DNA from: Streptomyces sp. M92
GTDB lineage: Bacteria > Actinomycetota > Actinomycetes > Streptomycetales > Streptomycetaceae
Assembly: GCF_028473745.1 (NCBI RefSeq)
Contig: NZ_CP101137.1
Coordinates: forward strand, 806,001-870,000
Direction of reading: 5' to 3'
Length of the DNA: 64,000 nt
The notes beneath the pieces were generated by a model. It made no database searches. It was given only the letters and a program-made list of their open reading frames with translations, and had not been told where the DNA came from. Numbering within the stretch: position 1 is the stretch's first letter; the number at the start of each line of letters is the position of its first letter. A program made the translations under genes and the position numbers. Below are positions 29,439 to 37,581 of the stretch, piece after piece.

Positions 29439-29579
29439 CTTCGGCAGGACCTATCCGGTGTGGGCGGAATAAAGACGTCGCCTCATCGTATGCGGGCGCC
29501 TCGCGGGCGATCACGCCGACTCCGCCGTCGGGGAGGTCCGGGGGCTGTCCGGTGCGGTCCGGGGAACCTTCGGGTGGCG

Positions 29580-29741
29580 TCAGTCGTCCTTCCGGCTGTA
29601 CCCCCGCAGCAGGAACCACGCGGTCAGCACACAGCCCACCACCATCACGATCAGCACGATCCGGAGCAGATTCCCCGGCCCCTGCTGCTCTGCCGCCGTC
29701 GCCGCGGCGGCGAGCCAGTCGGTGTGGGGGGTGTGCGCCAT
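29580..29741 (-). CDS. Small membrane protein, 53 residues
   Basis: A 54-codon frame beginning [20 protein letters not shown], with one transmembrane helix ([20 protein letters not shown]) and the tail [17 protein letters not shown] ribosome site lies 8 bases before the ATG. It is divergent from the M48 peptidase gene across 140 bases and upstream of a second tiny membrane protein gene on the same strand. Function unknown. Confidence 0.72.
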   Translation of the reverse strand: MAHTPHTDWLAAAATAAEQQGPGNLLRIVLIVMVVGCVLTAWFLLRGYSRKDD

Positions 29742-29882
29742 GACGGGACTCCTTCGCTGTACTGCCCGTCCACGGTATCTCCGCCTAGGCTGGGCTCGGC
29801 TTCGGGGGCGCAAAGGGCCGTACAAGGGTTCGCAAAGGCCCAGACATACGCACAGGCCACACACACGCACATGGGGGAAGAC

Positions 29883-31031
29883 ATGTCCGACGGCCACCAG
29901 CACAACGGGCACGAGAACGTGCCGAGCAGGCAGCGCAGGCGCTTCCCCGGAATCTCCTCGCGTGCGTACGAGCACCCGGCCGACCGCAGCGCGCTGGTGG
30001 CGCTGCGCAGGCTGAGCGGTTTCGACACGGTGTTCAAGGCACTGAGCGGGCTGCTGCCCGAGCGCAGTCTCAGGCTGCTGTTCCTGTCCGACTCGGTGCG
30101 GGTCTCGGACCGGCAGTTCGCCCATCTGAACGTCATGCTGCGCGACGCCTGCTACATCCTGGACCTGGAGAAGGTCCCGGCGATGTACGTGAACCAGGAC
30201 CCCAAGCCGAACGCGATGTGCATCGGCCTGGACGAGCCGATCATCGTCGTCACCACGGGCCTGGTCGAGCTGCTCGACGAGGAGGAGATGCGGGCGGTCG
30301 TCGGGCACGAGGTGGGGCACGCGCTGTCCGGGCACGCGGTCTACCGGACCATCCTGCTCTTCCTGACCTCGCTCGCGGTCCGGGTCGCCTGGATCCCGCT
30401 GGGCAACGTGGCGATCATGGCGATCGTGACCGCGCTGCGCGAGTGGTTCCGCAAGTCGGAGCTGTCCGCCGACCGCGCGGGTCTGCTGGTCGGCCAGGAC
30501 CTCCAGGCGTCCATGCGGGGCCTGATGAAGATCGCGGGCGGCAACCACCTGCACGAGATGAACGTGGACGCGTTCCTGGAGCAGGCCGACGAGTACGAGG
30601 CGGGCGGCGACCTGCGCGACTCCGTGCTGAAGATCCTCAATGTGCTGCCCCGGTCCCACCCCTTCACGACGGTGCGGGCCGCCGAGCTGAAGAAGTGGGC
30701 GGCCTCCCGGGACCACCAGCGGATCATGGACGGCCACTACCCGCGGCGCGACGAGGACAAGGACACCTCGGTGCGGGGTTCCTTCCGCGAGTCGGCGTCC
30801 AGCTACGCCACCCATGTGCGCGACTCCAAGGATCCGCTGATGAAGCTGGTGAACGACATCGCCGGCGGCGCCGGGGACCTCGGCGACCGGATGCGGCGCG
30901 GCTTCGGCGGATTCGCGTCCTCGCAGCCGAGGCCGCCCAAGGACGAGGGCGGGCCGGCGTCCGAGGGACCGGGCCCCGCGTCGGGCGGCCCCGGGACGCC
31001 GGACGACCGTCCGCCGGGCGGCGGCGCCTGA
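29883..31031 (+). CDS. M48-family zinc metallopeptidase
   Basis: About 382 residues. The zinc-binding motif HEVGH is visible in VVGHEVGHALSGHAVY, with the third ligand Glu likely in SELSADRAGLL. Two hydrophobic stretches (ILLFLTSLAVRVAWIPLG and GNVAIMAIV) flank the active site, as in HtpX-like membrane proteases. The C-terminus is a Gly/Pro-rich tail. Family members degrade misfolded membrane proteins or process substrates at the membrane. ATG at 29883 with GGGGGAAG upstream; the gene is monocistronic. Confidence 0.88.
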   Translation: MSDGHQHNGHENVPSRQRRRFPGISSRAYEHPADRSALVALRRLSGFDTVFKALSGLLPERSLRLLFLSDSVRVSDRQFAHLNVMLRDACYILDLEKVPAMYVNQDPKPNAMCIGLDEPIIVVTTGLVELLDEEEMRAVVGHEVGHALSGHAVYRTILLFLTSLAVRVAWIPLGNVAIMAIVTALREWFRKSELSADRAGLLVGQDLQASMRGLMKIAGGNHLHEMNVDAFLEQADEYEAGGDLRDSVLKILNVLPRSHPFTTVRAAELKKWAASRDHQRIMDGHYPRRDEDKDTSVRGSFRESASSYATHVRDSKDPLMKLVNDIAGGAGDLGDRMRRGFGGFASSQPRPPKDEGGPASEGPGPASGGPGTPDDRPPGGGA

Positions 31032-31059
31032 GAGGCCGCGGGGCGCCTGAGGACAGGCC

Positions 31060-32130
31060 CTACACCTTCGGCTGGGCGCTCGCCGCGAGCGTGCCGCACA
31101 GGGCCTTGGGGTTGTCCTCGGTGTAGGGGTCGGTGCCGGCGGGGAGTCCGGTCCCGGCCGTCTGGCCGGCGAGCAGCGGGCGCAGGTGGCCGGCCGGGTC
31201 GTCGGCGCAGGAGAGCGGTCCGGCCTGGACGTGGGAGGCGACGAGCTGCGTCTGCCGCAGGCGCAGGTCGTCCCGGTCGAAGCGGAAGTGCAGTTCGCGC
31301 CGGACGGTGAACAGGGACGTCTCCGCCCGGTCGTCGCCGGCGGGCCGCAGCGGGTACACCATGGTGTGGTCGGCGGTGACCTCCAGCGTGGAGGCGTCGG
31401 TCTCCGTGAAGCGCATGCTGCCGTGCACCCGGATCTCGGCGTCGGCCAGCTCGGTGCGGGCGGGGTCGAAGCGCACCAGCCATCCGGTGGCAGCGTGCCG
31501 GCCGTTCCGGGCGGGCCTCTCGAAGCTCCGGTCGAACTGTTCCAGCTGGGCCGGGTCGAGCAGCACCCGCACCGACCGGACCTCCTCGCCGCCGAGCACG
31601 TCCGGGTCCAGCGCCGAGCGGACGATGTACTGCTTGGCGGTGGTCAGCGCGTTCATGACCTGGTCGTCCGAGAAGTGCGCGGTGCGGTGGTGGCCCGGCA
31701 GCGGGACGCCCCTCGCCGCGGCCTGGAACTCCGCGGCGGGGCTGTGCTCGTACAGGTGGGCGGCGTCGGCCGCGCCGGGGACCTCGCCCTGCGGGGCGAG
31801 CGGGACGACGGTCATCCGCACCGGCTCGGCGGCCCGTTGGGCGGCGGGGCTCTGGTACGGGTGCCGTACACCCATGTAGAGGGCGGTGCCGACGGCGACG
31901 GCGACGAGGACGACGAGGATCAGCGCCTGCCGGGAGAGGCCGGCCCGGCGCAGCGGGGTGCGGCGGCGTACGGCGTGCGCGTGGTCGGCCATGCGCTCCT
32001 GGGCGGAGAACTCCTCCAGCCGGGCAGCACGGACGAACGACTCGTCGAAGACGACGGATCGGTATTCGTCCTCTCCGCCTCCGGGGGAGCCCTCGGGCGT
32101 CCCTCCGGGCGGGTCGCCCAGCCCTGCCAT
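31060..32130 (-). CDS. Membrane-anchored protein with SVVFDESFVRAA motif
   Basis: About 356 residues. The cytoplasmic N-terminus contains DEYRSVVFDESFVRAARLEE followed by a basic stretch, then one transmembrane helix (ALILVVLVAVAVGTALYMGV). The outer domain of about 270 residues is soluble with few recognisable motifs (AAEFQAAARGVPLPGHHRTA, then VRVLLDPAQLEQFDRSFERP) and ends with two cysteines that may be paired. It is a conserved actinomycete hypothetical. The neighbouring gene at 32217 shares the N-terminal motif and topology. ATG at 32130 with GAAGG upstream. Confidence 0.75.
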   Translation of the reverse strand: MAGLGDPPGGTPEGSPGGGEDEYRSVVFDESFVRAARLEEFSAQERMADHAHAVRRRTPLRRAGLSRQALILVVLVAVAVGTALYMGVRHPYQSPAAQRAAEPVRMTVVPLAPQGEVPGAADAAHLYEHSPAAEFQAAARGVPLPGHHRTAHFSDDQVMNALTTAKQYIVRSALDPDVLGGEEVRSVRVLLDPAQLEQFDRSFERPARNGRHAATGWLVRFDPARTELADAEIRVHGSMRFTETDASTLEVTADHTMVYPLRPAGDDRAETSLFTVRRELHFRFDRDDLRLRQTQLVASHVQAGPLSCADDPAGHLRPLLAGQTAGTGLPAGTDPYTEDNPKALCGTLAASAQPKV

Positions 32131-32216
32131 ACCTTCAGGGTTGGTCTGCCCGGGGCCCGGTAAACGCGTCGCCACGGGTCAGGTCGGGACAGCTTGCGAG
32201 CCGCCGGGCGGGCAGG

Positions 32217-32795
32217 TCAGGGGCTGCGCGGGATGACCGGGACGGCGGGCTGTGAGTAGTCGGCGGAGGCCGACGGCGTCACCTTGCCGCCCTGTTCGGG
32301 ACCGGTGGAGGCGGGTGAGGCCGGTGGGGGCACCTGCTGGGTGCCGCCGCCCGAGGAGGCGCCGCGGTAGACCGCCGCGAAGGCCAGCGCGACCATGCCG
32401 ACGCCCATCACGACGGCGAGCATCCAGGCGACCGGCCGGTGCCAGCGGACCTGCTTGCCGGTGGCCGGCGGGGCGCCGTAGGGGCGGTCCAGGAGGTCTC
32501 GGTCGTCGTCCGGGTCGTCGAGGTCGGGATCATGGCCGAAATCGCCGTACCCGTCGTCGTAGCGCTCGGCTCTGCTGCGGCCGCGGCGGGCCGCTTCCGC
32601 CTCGGTGGCCTCGGCTCTGGCCTCGGCGGCGGCCAGGAGGCGTTCGACGGCGGACGGCTCGTGCACCGCGGCCGCCCGTACGAAGGCCTCGTCGAAGACC
32701 ACGGAGGCGAACTCTTCGTCCGACACCCCGTGGTCGTGGTCGTCGTCGGGCTCCCAGCCGTCAGGGAACGGCCTACCCCCCACGTCCTCCGGCAC
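32217..32795 (-). CDS. Membrane protein sharing the SVVFDEAFVRAA motif
   Basis: About 192 residues from the GTG at 32795. The N-terminal EEFASVVFDEAFVRAAAVHE closely matches the motif in the downstream gene at 31060-32130. An acidic Asp-rich segment (DPDLDDPDDDRDLLDRPYG), a basic stretch and one transmembrane helix (VAWMLAVVMGVGMVALAFAA) follow, with a short Pro/Ser-rich outer tail ending VPVIPRSP. The two adjacent genes look like partners or an old duplication with different outer domains. Function unknown; a longer reading frame to 32891 exists without support. Confidence 0.7.
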   Translation of the reverse strand: MPEDVGGRPFPDGWEPDDDHDHGVSDEEFASVVFDEAFVRAAAVHEPSAVERLLAAAEARAEATEAEAARRGRSRAERYDDGYGDFGHDPDLDDPDDDRDLLDRPYGAPPATGKQVRWHRPVAWMLAVVMGVGMVALAFAAVYRGASSGGGTQQVPPPASPASTGPEQGGKVTPSASADYSQPAVPVIPRSP

Positions 32796-32928
32796 GGGTC
32801 CAGAGTAGACCTGGGGGGTCGTTTTGGGCAGACGGCGGGGAAATTCATCCGGTGGGTGAGATGCCCCGATCGGGTCACGGGCGCGTGGCATCCACCCTCG
32901 GCGCGCGCCGTGGGCGCGGCGCCGGCCG

Positions 32929-34215
32929 TCAGCGCCGTACGTGCCCGTCGCCGGTGACGATGTACTTGGTGCTGGTCAGCTCCGGCAGGCCCATGGGGCC
33001 TCGGGCGTGGAGCTTCTGCGTGGAGATGCCGATCTCGGCGCCGAAGCCGAACTGGCCGCCGTCGGTGAAGCGCGTGGAGGCGTTCACGGCGACGGTGGTG
33101 GAGTCGACCAGCTGGGTGAAGCGGCGGGCGGCCTGCTGCGAGGTCGTCACGATGGCCTCGGTGTGGCCGGAGGTCCACAGCCGGATGTGCTCGACGGCCT
33201 TGTCGAGGGAGTCGACGACGGCCGCGGCGATGTCGTACGACAGGTACTCGGTCTCCCAGTCCTCCGGCGTGGCCTCGACGGCCGTCACCTTGGAGCCCTC
33301 GGCGTAGGCCATGACCCGCTCGTCGGCGTGCACGGTGACGCCGGCCTCGGCGAGGGCGTCCAGGGCGCGGGGCAGGAAGGCGGCGGCGATGTCCTGGTGG
33401 ACCAGGAGGGTCTCGGCGGCGTTGCAGACGCCGACCCGCTGGGCCTTGGAGTTGACGAGGATGTCGACCGCCGTGTCGAGGTCGGCCTGGGCGTCGACGT
33501 AGACGTGGCAGTTGCCGGTGCCGGTCTCGATGACGGGGACGGTGGACTCCTGGACGACGGTGTTGATCAGCGAGGCGCCGCCGCGCGGGATGAGCACGTC
33601 GACCAGGCCGCGCGCCCGCATCAGCTCACGCACGCTCTCGCGGCTCTCGCCGGGCACCAGCTGCACGGCGTCGGCGGGCAGCCCGGCCCCGCCCACTGCG
33701 TCGCGCAGGACCCGGACGAGGGCGGTGTTCGACTGGTAGGCGGAGGAGGAGCCGCGCAGCAGCACCGCGTTGCCGGACTTCAGGCAGAGGGCGGCGGCGT
33801 CGACGGTGACGTTGGGCCGGCCCTCGTAGACGATGCCGACGACGCCGAGCGGCACGCGGACCTGGCGCAGGTCGATGCCGTTGGGGAGGGTGTTGCCGCG
33901 CACGACCTCGCCGACCGGGTCGGGCAGAGCGACGACGTCCCGCACGTCGGAGGCGATGGCACGGACCCGCTCCGGGGTCAGCGTCAGCCGGTCGACGATG
34001 GCCTCGCTGGTCCCGGCGGCGCGGGCCTTGGCCACGTCCTGGGCGTTGGCCTCGACGATCTCGCTGGTACGGACCTCCAGCGCGTCCGCGACGGCGAGCA
34101 GCGCGTCGTCCTTGGCGGCCCGCGGCAGCGGCGCGAGGTCGGCCGCGGCGGCCTTGGCCCGGTAGGCGGCCCGGGTGACCGGGGACATCGAGTCGTACGG
34201 CGAGAGCGTGGTCAT
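32929..34215 (-). CDS. proA: Gamma-glutamyl phosphate reductase
   Basis: 428 residues from the ATG at 34215, typical of Pro[21 protein letters not shown], the catalytic-cysteine region [17 protein letters not shown], and [19 protein letters not shown] are diagnostic. It reduces gamma-glutamyl phosphate to glutamate semialdehyde in proline synthesis, with NADPH. Frame-open sequence continues upstream to 35076 but it is repeat DNA unrelated to ProA. proB lies 1.95 kb upstream on the same strand rather than next to it, with the G-rich repeat region and one hypothetical gene between. Confidence 0.97.
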   Translation of the reverse strand: MTTLSPYDSMSPVTRAAYRAKAAAADLAPLPRAAKDDALLAVADALEVRTSEIVEANAQDVAKARAAGTSEAIVDRLTLTPERVRAIASDVRDVVALPDPVGEVVRGNTLPNGIDLRQVRVPLGVVGIVYEGRPNVTVDAAALCLKSGNAVLLRGSSSAYQSNTALVRVLRDAVGGAGLPADAVQLVPGESRESVRELMRARGLVDVLIPRGGASLINTVVQESTVPVIETGTGNCHVYVDAQADLDTAVDILVNSKAQRVGVCNAAETLLVHQDIAAAFLPRALDALAEAGVTVHADERVMAYAEGSKVTAVEATPEDWETEYLSYDIAAAVVDSLDKAVEHIRLWTSGHTEAIVTTSQQAARRFTQLVDSTTVAVNASTRFTDGGQFGFGAEIGISTQKLHARGPMGLPELTSTKYIVTGDGHVRR

Positions 34216-35542
34216 GGGGGAAGCGTAGTAGGCCGGACGGCGCTGCCCACCGGTCGTCCCAAACCCCGAGACATGCGCCGAAGGGGGCGAAAAGGGACGG
34301 GCCAGGGCCCGGGCCCGGTCTGGTTTCCGGTCGCGGCCCGGGGAGGCGAGCCCGGCGGGCGGGGGCGGGGGCGCCCGGCGCCGGCCGGGGGCGGGGGCGC
34401 CCGGCGGCGGCTCGGGGGCGGGCCCGGTGGCGCGGGGATGGGCCCCGGTGGCTCGGGGACGCCGGTGGCTCGGGGACGGCCCCGGTGGCTCGGGGACGGC
34501 CCCGGTGGCTCGGGAGCAGCCCGGGTGCTTTGGAGGCGGCTCCCCGGTGGCTCGGGAACAGTCCGGGTGCTTTGGAGGCGGCTCCCCCGGTGGCTCGGGA
34601 ACAGTCCGGGTGCTTTGGAGGCGGCTCCCCGGTGGCTCGGGAACAGTCCGGCGGTCGGGGTGGACCGGGCGGTCGGGGCGCCCCGCGGCGGCTCGGCGGC
34701 GGGCCCGGTGGCGCGAGGGCGAGCCCGGCGGCTCGGGGGCGACCTCGGTGCCTCGGAGGCGGCCTCGGTGGTTCGGGAACAGCCCGGCGGCCTCGAGAGC
34801 AGCCCGGTGGCTCGGGAACAGCCCTGCGGTCGGGGCGACGCGAAGGCCCGAGCGCAGGGGTGGACCGGCGGCCGAGGGCGGTCGGGTGGCGCAGCGGCGG
34901 CGGCGCAGGGGCCGCGCGGGAGCAGCCCAGTGGCTCGTGGGCAGCCAGTCGACGCAGAGACAGCCCCGCAGCCCAGGTCCATCAGGCAGCCCCTCGACAC
35001 AGAGACAGCCCCGCAGCCGAGGCGGTCGGGCGGCGCAGCGGCCGCACGGGGCCAGCACCCGGCGACACAGGAACAACGCGGCGACGACGCGGGAGCAACA
35101 CAGGAGCTCAGGGACAGCCCGAAGACGCAGAGACAGCCCGGCAGCCCAGGTCCATCAGGCAGCCCGGTGACGCAGGGGCAGCTCGGGGTGGCGGGGTCGG
35201 GGCACTGCTGGGATGGCGGGGCCCTGAGGGGCCGGCGCGAGGGCGTTCCCGCGCCCAGGCGCGCTGGGATGGCCGGGGACCTGAGGGGGTGGCGCGGTGG
35301 GCGTTCCCGCGCGCAGGTCGGTCCCGCGCATCGGTGAGGATGCCGCCGACTGTGGGCAGAGCAGGCAGACGCCCTCCACGCACGGGTCGGGCACAGGGCA
35401 ATCGCGGCCACCTGCGCCGAGCGTCCCCGGCAGGCCTCGCACCACAGACACGGACCGGTGCCGCCGGGGTCTGCGAGCGCGGACGCCGAGCGCTCCCGGC
35501 GTACCCCGCACGATGAACACAGACCGAGCGCGGACAGTCCCC
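34216..35542. repeat. G-rich minisatellite / low-complexity region without a gene
   Basis: About 1.3 kb between proA and the next gene, with no credible coding frame. The plus strand is strikingly G-rich. The sub-repeats are a GGTGGCTCGGGGAC unit of about 20 bp (34445-34505); three to four copies of a 42-43-bp unit containing GGTGGCTCGGGAACAGTCC and GTGCTTTGGAGGCGGCT, starting at 34504, 34546, 34589 and 34631; degenerate GGCTCGGG units to about 34820; a 40-bp unit with CAGCCCAGGTCCATCAGGCA near 34970 and 35145; and larger imperfect duplications at 35200-35330 and 35415-35540. Open frames exist on both strands but only because stops are rare in such DNA. Confidence 0.85.
34504..34650. repeat. 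42-43-bp direct repeat array (3+ copies)
   Basis: The core of the minisatellite. Copies begin at 34504, 34546 and 34589, with a partial fourth at 34631. Copies 2 and 3 are almost identical; copy 1 has AGCAGCCCGGG where the others have AACAGTCCGGG. Runs of G on the plus strand give G-quadruplex potential. Confidence 0.85.
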
Positions 35543-36028
35543 CTAGAACGGGTGGACCCCCACCGGTGTCGCCGGAGCCGGGCCGTAGCCGGCGGCGATG
35601 CGCTGGTGGTAGGTGGCCCGGTCGATGACCTCCAGGCCGACGATCTCCCAGGGCGGCAGCCCCGCGGTCTGCCGGTGCTCTCCCCACAGGCGCAGGGCGA
35701 CGGCGGCGGCGTCGTGCAGGTCGCGGGCCTCCTCCCAGTACCGGATCTCGGCGTGGTCGTCGGCGTAGCGGCTGGTCAGCAGGAAGGGGTGGTCGTGGGC
35801 GAGCTGTTCCAGGGCCCGGCGGACCTCGGACAACGGGGCGCGGGCGCCGGAGACGCTGAGCGTGACGTGCCACAGGCGCGGGGTGTGCTCGGGTTCCCCG
35901 CCCTGGAAGCGGTCGCCGGCCGCGACGCTGGTCAGGGGGCGTTCCTCGCCGGCCGCGCGGGGCACCTTGCGGGCGCTGCCGCCCGGGCGGGCGCGGGACG
36001 CCGCCGTTCCAGGGCGCACTCCGCTCAC
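35543..36028 (-). CDS. Conserved hypothetical protein, 161 residues
   Basis: A soluble protein from a GTG at 36028, which has AAGGAGG 6 bases upstream. The first 50 residues are Arg/Pro/Gly-rich. The rest looks like a compact alpha/beta domain (RLWHVTLSVSGARAPLSEVR, then DHPFLLTSRYADDHAEIRYW, ending ATPVGVHPF). I recognise it as a conserved Streptomyces protein between proA and proB without an assigned function. It is transcribed in the same direction as both. Confidence 0.72.
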   Translation of the reverse strand: MSGVRPGTAASRARPGGSARKVPRAAGEERPLTSVAAGDRFQGGEPEHTPRLWHVTLSVSGARAPLSEVRRALEQLAHDHPFLLTSRYADDHAEIRYWEEARDLHDAAAVALRLWGEHRQTAGLPPWEIVGLEVIDRATYHQRIAAGYGPAPATPVGVHPF

Positions 36029-36164
36029 GACGGCCTCCTTCACGCACACTGCTGAGCCCGGTGGTCGGCCGGGCCTGTCGCTGAAGGAAAGTTGAGCAGG
36101 CCTCGCAAGATCGCGGGGCGGTTTTGCGGAACGTACACCGCCGATTCGGGGACGTTTCGGCCCA

Positions 36165-37292
36165 TTACGGGTGCAGGATCACCAGATCGTCCCTGTGTAC
36201 GACCTCACGTTCGTACGCCTGTCCGAGTTCGCGCGCCAGATCCCGGGTGGAGCGGCCGAGCAGCCGAGGCAGCTCCTTGGCGTCGAAGTTGACCAGCCCC
36301 CGGGCGACCGCGCGGCCCGCCCCGTCCCGCAGCTCGACGGGCTCGCCCGCGGCGAAGTCGCCCTCGACACCGGCGATGCCGGCCGGCAGCAGCGACTTGC
36401 GGCCCTCGACGACCGCGCGGACCGCCCCGTCGTCGAGGACGAGCGCCCCCTGCGGGGTGGAGGCGTGCTGGAGCCACAGCAGCCGGTCGGCGGAACGCCT
36501 GCCGGTGGCGTGGAAGTAGGTGCCGGTGTCGCCGCCGGCCAGCGCGTCGGCGGCGTGGACGGCGCTGGTCAGCACGACGGGGATGCCGGCGGCGGCGGCG
36601 ATCCGGGCCGCCTCGACCTTGGTGACCATGCCACCGGTGCCGACGCCCGCCTTGCCGGCGCTGCCGATCTCGATGTCCGCGAGGTCGGCCGGTGCGCGCA
36701 CCTCGGCGATCCGCGAGGTGCCGGGCCTGCTCGGGTCTCCGTCGTAGACGCCGTCCACGTCGGAGAGCAGCACCAGCAGGTCGGCGCGGACCAGGTGGGC
36801 GACGAGGGCGGCGAGCCGGTCGTTGTCGCCGAAGCGGATCTCGTCGGTGGCGACGGTGTCGTTCTCGTTGACGATCGGGAAGGCGCCCATCGCCAGCAGC
36901 TTGTCGAGGGTGCGGGACGCGTTGCGGTGGTGGGCACGGCGGCTCATGTCGTCGCTGGTCAGCAGCACCTGGCCGACACGGACGCCGTAGCGGGCGAAGG
37001 ACGCGGTGTAGCGGGCGACCAGCAGGCCCTGGCCGACGCTGGCGGCGGCCTGCTGACGGGCCAGGTCCCTGGGACGGCGGCGCAGGCCCAGCGGGGCCAG
37101 ACCGGCGGCGATGGCGCCGGAGGAGACCAGGACGATCTCCCGTTCCCCGCCGCTGCGGACCTTCGCGAGGACGTCGACGAGCGCGTCTACCCGGTCGGCG
37201 TCCAGGCCGCCCGCCGCCGTGGTCAGCGAGGAGGAACCGACCTTGACGACGATCCTGCGGGCCTCGCCCACGGCCTGCCTTGCCCCAGCCAC
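36165..37292 (-). CDS. proB: Glutamate 5-kinase
   Basis: 375 residues: an amino-acid-kinase domain (RIVVKVGSSSLTTAAGGLD, IVLVSSGAIAAGL, FPIVNENDTVATDEIRFGDN, LVLLSDVDGVYDGDP) followed by a C-terminal PUA domain (DGAVRAVVEGRKSLLPAGIA). It phosphorylates glutamate as the first step of proline synthesis and is usually feedback-inhibited by proline. GTG start. In most actinobacteria proB directly follows obg; here an 8-kb plus-strand glycosyltransferase island and one GT2 gene lie between. Confidence 0.97.
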   Translation of the reverse strand: MAGARQAVGEARRIVVKVGSSSLTTAAGGLDADRVDALVDVLAKVRSGGEREIVLVSSGAIAAGLAPLGLRRRPRDLARQQAAASVGQGLLVARYTASFARYGVRVGQVLLTSDDMSRRAHHRNASRTLDKLLAMGAFPIVNENDTVATDEIRFGDNDRLAALVAHLVRADLLVLLSDVDGVYDGDPSRPGTSRIAEVRAPADLADIEIGSAGKAGVGTGGMVTKVEAARIAAAAGIPVVLTSAVHAADALAGGDTGTYFHATGRRSADRLLWLQHASTPQGALVLDDGAVRAVVEGRKSLLPAGIAGVEGDFAAGEPVELRDGAGRAVARGLVNFDAKELPRLLGRSTRDLARELGQAYEREVVHRDDLVILHP

Positions 37293-37581
37293 TGTTGCCG
37301 CCCGTCCTTCCCCGTCGACGCGCGCCCGTCCGGGCGCCCGCCAGGCAATCTACGCGAAGCGGGTCGCGTGCCGCGCCGCGGTCCAGGCTGCGGACGGCGC
37401 GGCCGGCCCGGCTCCCGCGCCGAGCCCCGCGGGCGACCGCGTCGACCGCACGCGCCCACCCGTACCGACCGCCGGAGGCCACCCGCACCGGCGCCCGGGC
37501 CAACACGTGCGTGTCGTCGGGTGGCCGCCGTGCGTTAACCCGGATGTCCGATGCGCGACGAGCAAGCCTGGAGCGACCGCA
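37293..37581. promoter_or_regulatory. Divergent region between proB and the glycopolymer island
   Basis: About 290 bases that must hold the proB promoter (minus) and the island's first promoter (plus). It is extremely G/C-rich. Several CG-rich dyads are possible, but no promoter hexamers could be fixed with confidence. Confidence 0.4.

Noticed and set aside
34216..35076. N-terminal extension of ProA through the repeat region
   Set aside because: The extension is repetitive Pro/Arg-rich sequence unlike any ProA; the ATG at 34215 gives the normal 428 residues.
34427..35516. Repetitive plus-strand frames ([23 protein letters not shown]) as a repeat protein
   Set aside because: Several frames on both strands are open at once, no ribosome site is seen, and codon position bias is absent; minisatellite DNA explains it.
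37111..37581. Extension of the TagF-like gene upstream to 37111
   Set aside because: It would run through proB's 5' end; residues are low-complexity and the GTG at 37582 has a ribosome site.
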